Source of the DNA: Fermentibacter sp963718745 [NCBI: Candidatus Fermentibacterota bacterium]
Lineage (GTDB): Bacteria > Fermentibacterota > Fermentibacteria > Fermentibacterales
Length of the DNA: 64,000 nt
Assembly: GCA_963718745.1 (NCBI GenBank)
Contig: OY970370.1
Location: forward strand, 1,798,001 to 1,862,000
Reading direction: 5' to 3'
Shown here: in pieces, positions 61,487 to 64,000 of the stretch
How the letters are laid out: the number at the start of each line of letters is the position of its first letter
Position numbering within the stretch: position 1 is the first letter of the stretch
Notes under the pieces: model-generated
Told to the model about the DNA's origin: nothing
The model's database searches: none
What the model saw: only the letters and a program-made list of their open reading frames with translations
Position numbers and translations under genes: made by a program

Positions 61487-62735
61487 GGCTCTGGAGTATC
61501 TCTTCGGCCGCAGGAGGCTGGGGATGAAGTACGGCCTGGAACGCATGAAGGCCCTCCTGGCGGATATGGGCTCCCCCCAGGAAGCGTTCCGGACCATCCA
61601 TGTCGTCGGTACGAACGGCAAGGGCAGCACCACCGCCATGCTCGCAGAGACCTCCCGCCTGCTGGGGTTCAGGACAGGCAGGAACACCTCGCCGCACCTC
61701 CTCGATTTTCGCGAGAGGGTGGCGGTCGACTCGGAGTGGATACCCCCCGCCGCCGTGACCGAGTTCATAACATCTTCCAGGGACCTGTTCGAGAAGCACC
61801 AGGCGACCTTCTTCGAGATCACCACTGCTCTGGCTGCATGGCATTTCGCGCGCGAGGGAGTCGCCTGGGCCATCGTGGAGGCCGGCCTCGGGGGACGGCT
61901 GGATGCTACCAGGACCTTCGCGGGAGAATGCACCGTATTCACCGGAGTGGACATCGAGCACAAGAGGATCCTCGGGGCGACACGGTCTCTGATCGCCAGG
62001 GAGAAGCTCGCCATCGCCCGCAGAGGCTCGGTGCTCGTATGCCACAGGCAGCATGGGAGAGTCGAGGAGGCTGTTCGAGACGCCATTTCTGCGCGCTCTC
62101 TCGACAGGGTGGTTCCCGCAGCCGCAGATAGAGCCCCGCTCCCTGGGGAGCACCAGCTCCGCAACGCAGCCCTGGCGCTGGCGGCGGCCCGCTCGGTCTT
62201 CGACAAACCCCGGACGGAGATCGACGCCGCCTTCGAGGAGGCCTGCCGGACGCTGAAGTGGCCCGGGAGGCTCGATCTGAGGCGTGGGAAGCCCGACATA
62301 CTCTTCGACGTCTCCCACAATCCACAGTCGATCGACAGGCTGTGCGTGCATCTCGAAGGACTGGGCCGGAGATCCGCCGGAGTGGTCGGCTTCCTTGCGG
62401 ACAAGCCCTGGCGGCGCATGGCCGCGATGCTCAGGGGAAGGCTCGATCCCGTGGTGGCCACGACGCCGCTCTCCGACAGGCTGCTTCCCGCCGGGAGGCT
62501 TCGCACGGAGTTGATCCGGCTCGGTTTCGACGCCAGGGTTGCCGATCCCGTGGAGGCTGCGGTAGGCGAGGGAAGGGGGCTGACCCCCGATCTCCTCGTC
62601 GTGGCAGGTTCCTTTTATGTTGTAGGAGATGCGATGCTGGCGGCCTGGCGGAATGGCTGGATCGACCCGCCCACCGGCGAGGAGAGCCAGATCCTGCTGA
62701 CGCCGCCCGATGCAGCCGCCGCTGAAAAGCACTAG
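61473..62735 (+). CDS. folC: Folylpolyglutamate synthase / dihydrofolate synthase
   Basis: The 420-residue enzyme of the Mur-ligase fold has MRYAEALEYLFGRR..GLERM at its start, Walker-type VGTNGKGSTTAML, the EAGLGGRLDATR region and DVSHNPQSIDRL, all typical of FolC. It adds glutamate to folates and may also make dihydrofolate. ATG 61473 overlaps the fusion gene by 14 bases. It precedes a small membrane protein gene by 11 bases. Confidence 0.93.
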   Translation: MRYAEALEYLFGRRRLGMKYGLERMKALLADMGSPQEAFRTIHVVGTNGKGSTTAMLAETSRLLGFRTGRNTSPHLLDFRERVAVDSEWIPPAAVTEFITSSRDLFEKHQATFFEITTALAAWHFAREGVAWAIVEAGLGGRLDATRTFAGECTVFTGVDIEHKRILGATRSLIAREKLAIARRGSVLVCHRQHGRVEEAVRDAISARSLDRVVPAAADRAPLPGEHQLRNAALALAAARSVFDKPRTEIDAAFEEACRTLKWPGRLDLRRGKPDILFDVSHNPQSIDRLCVHLEGLGRRSAGVVGFLADKPWRRMAAMLRGRLDPVVATTPLSDRLLPAGRLRTELIRLGFDARVADPVEAAVGEGRGLTPDLLVVAGSFYVVGDAMLAAWRNGWIDPPTGEESQILLTPPDAAAAEKH

Positions 62736-62746
62736 GAAGGAAGCAA

Positions 62747-62965
62747 ATGGCAAAGACCGACGAGACCAGAGCCGCGAAGGCGGACCCGGCAGGCGATGCG
62801 GAACAGTCACCGTTCAAGCCGCGCAACTACATCCTCTTCGCCGCAGGGCTCGCGATCATAGTCGGCGGATGGTTCCTGCTCAGGGCCGGGCACATCACGG
62901 TTGCGCCGATCATGCTCGTCCTGGGCTACTGTGCCGTCCTGCCGCTCGCGATCATCCTGAAATAG
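62747..62965 (+). CDS. Small two-helix membrane protein (DUF3098-like)
   Basis: The 72-residue protein has a polar N-terminus and then KPRNYILFAAGLAIIVGGWF and APIMLVLGYCAVLPLAIIL as two membrane helices. The pattern resembles DUF3098, a small family common in Bacteroidetes relatives. AGGAAGGAAGC precedes ATG 62747. Function unknown. Confidence 0.78.
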   Translation: MAKTDETRAAKADPAGDAEQSPFKPRNYILFAAGLAIIVGGWFLLRAGHITVAPIMLVLGYCAVLPLAIILK

Positions 62966-62966
62966 C

Positions 62967-63707
62967 ATGACGACACGGTTCCCGGAGATTGCCGCACTCG
63001 CAGTCGTCACAGCCTGCGGATGCGGGGGAGGGGTCCGCGGGGGCGCACACTTCGATGCCCCCACGGAGGCCGACACCATGTTCGTGCAGCTCGAGGGTGG
63101 CGAGTTCGTGACCACCGCCGGGGACACCGTGATGATCCAGCCCTTCGAGATAATGCGGACCGAGGTCACGAACAGGTTTTACGCCTCGCTCGCCGGACGC
63201 GCACACCTGGATCTCCCGCCGGATCCCGGTTTCCCCGCGATGGGCGGCTACATGACGAACTTTCAGGACCATCCGGTCGTAAACGTATCCGCAATCGAGG
63301 CGGACAGCGCGGCCGACGTCTTCGGGGGGCGCCTGCCCACACTCGCCGAGCTGGAGTATGCCGCATCGAGGGGCCTCGAACGGCCGATAGCCGGGCAGTT
63401 CCCCTGGGGGTCCCTGGACCCCTCCGAAGCGGAGTTCCCCGCCAACTACCTCGCCTCCGACGACTGGGACCTCAGGAACCAGGACGGGTTCCTGTTCACC
63501 GCCCCGGTCGGATCCTTCCCTCTCTCATCCGCGGCTCTTGCCGACCTGGCCGGGAATGCAGCCGAGCTCACCCGGCCGGTGGAAGGGCGCAGCACGCTCT
63601 TCGGCGGATCGTGGCTCTCGCCCGCCGACGAACTCAGGCTGGGGACCTACTCGAGCATCGACGCGGGCGACCGCGCCCGCCACGCCGGCTTCCGCATCGT
63701 CCGCTGA
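62967..63707 (+). CDS. Exported formylglycine-generating-enzyme-like lipoprotein
   Basis: The 246-residue product has a signal peptide with lipobox VTAC (Cys 17), so it is probably a lipoprotein. The rest is an FGE-sulfatase (SUMF1-like) domain: FVQLEGGEFV, EIMRTEVTNRFYASL, the VVNVSAIEADSAADVFGGRLPTL-type core and a closing GGSWLSPADELRLG and GFRIVR. The catalytic cysteine pair of true formylglycine-generating enzymes is absent, so it is more likely a binding or structural member. ATG 62967 immediately follows the previous gene. Confidence 0.85.
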   Translation: MTTRFPEIAALAVVTACGCGGGVRGGAHFDAPTEADTMFVQLEGGEFVTTAGDTVMIQPFEIMRTEVTNRFYASLAGRAHLDLPPDPGFPAMGGYMTNFQDHPVVNVSAIEADSAADVFGGRLPTLAELEYAASRGLERPIAGQFPWGSLDPSEAEFPANYLASDDWDLRNQDGFLFTAPVGSFPLSSAALADLAGNAAELTRPVEGRSTLFGGSWLSPADELRLGTYSSIDAGDRARHAGFRIVR

Positions 63708-63752
63708 GTCCATTCCAGGTTTCAGATTGTTCAGATAGGCGGGCAACTCGCT

Positions 63753-63997
63753 GGTATGTAACGCACTTAGTTGTATGCAGGTTTCTGCGGTACGCAGCAC
63801 GGTTCCTGGAGGGAAATACAATCAGGCCCTCTCGCTGTCCGCCACTCCAGTTCCGCGAGGCGGAACTGGTACGTAGCACGACAGCATGGTTCCAAAAGGA
63901 ATGACGCACGGGCCCTTTCGCGATCAGCCAGTCCGTGTAGTCGCAGTATGGCTGATCACTGACGGGCCTGGTCGTTTCTGCCTTTGCAGAAACGACC
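63753..63997. repeat. Cluster of imperfect direct repeats and hairpins
   Basis: Three copies of GGTAYGYARCRC lie at 63753, 63789 and 63868. A 48-base unit starting GGTTCC and containing GGCCCT-x2-CGC-x2-TC is repeated at 63801-63848 and 63888-63934 with about 65-70 percent identity. Three hairpins intervene: a 10-base-pair stem at 63847-63869, a 9-base-pair stem with an 18-base loop at 63922-63957, and a perfect 12-base-pair stem with a 4-base loop at 63970-63997. No open frame of protein character lies here. The array may run past the window edge; its nature is unknown. Confidence 0.7.
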
Positions 63998-64000
63998 GAT

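Noticed and set aside
60245-62506. 753-codon minus-strand frame opposite rimI-PNP and folC
   Set aside because: Antisense to three conserved motif sets; no recognisable domain.
1-64000. tRNA genes, rRNA genes, CRISPR arrays, prophage or intact insertion sequences
   Set aside because: Intergenic gaps were read through and none showed cloverleaf potential, regular spacer arrays or transposase genes.

Overview
The window comes from a GC-rich bacterial chromosome with a Gram-negative type of envelope: an OmpA-family protein, a TonB-receptor-like barrel, several lipoproteins and many exported proteins. TTG and GTG starts are common and genes are tightly packed. Three things point to a fermenting anaerobe of the Fibrobacteres-Chlorobi-Bacteroidetes (FCB) surroundings: an Nfn-type plus an Stn-type electron-bifurcating transhydrogenase, a nickel lactate racemase with NADP-type glutamate dehydrogenase, and a PorX-type response regulator (receiver plus PglZ). 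A candidate phylum such as Fermentibacteria would fit, but that placement is inference. No tRNA, rRNA, CRISPR array, intact insertion sequence or phage module was seen.

Layout. 1-8.3 kb: glycosyltransferases, an exported protein, a DOMON lipoprotein with a beta-barrel partner, ArgR, a MATE transporter and small proteins. 8.3-11.4 kb: a frameshifted GGDEF/ATPase/TPR gene on the minus strand. 11.6-16.5 kb: an operon of exported proteins (SagB-type nitroreductase, a Tyr/Ala-Asp repeat protein, a coiled-coil protein, a beta-propeller) ending in a PPDK_N-domain protein. 16.6-19.0 kb: methyltransferase and gdhA. 19.1-31.5 kb: a seven-gene redox operon with a PPDK_N protein carrying receiver domains, nfnA, nfnB, a response regulator with Lrp/AsnC-like effector domains, then stnA, stnB, stnC. 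31.6-34.0 kb: a frameshifted TonB-receptor-like gene. 34.1-42.8 kb: minus-strand radical SAM/B12 and glycosyltransferase operons, probably for envelope glycolipids or polysaccharide, with one plus-strand glycosyltransferase. 43-46 kb: small proteins and the OmpA-family protein. 46-49.6 kb: a histidine kinase with an NtrC-like regulator whose sigma-54 and ATPase motifs are degraded. 49.5-55 kb: an exported protein, exonuclease III, a membrane glycosyltransferase and a Tim44/zinc-ribbon/TerB protein. 55.1-63.7 kb: a long operon starting from a leaderless larA, followed by a sensor kinase, porX, tsaE, tsaB, a rimI-purine nucleoside phosphorylase fusion, folC, a small membrane protein and an exported formylglycine-generating-enzyme-like lipoprotein. 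The last 250 bases form a cluster of repeats and hairpins.

The central theme is redox balancing. NfnAB and StnABC both move electrons between NADH, NADPH and ferredoxin, and they share an operon with two regulator-like proteins that could sense metabolites or phosphorylation. Three genes carry four probable single-base insertions, all in the same +1 direction. These are either assembly errors or real gene decay and should be checked against reads before any of the three genes is called inactive.
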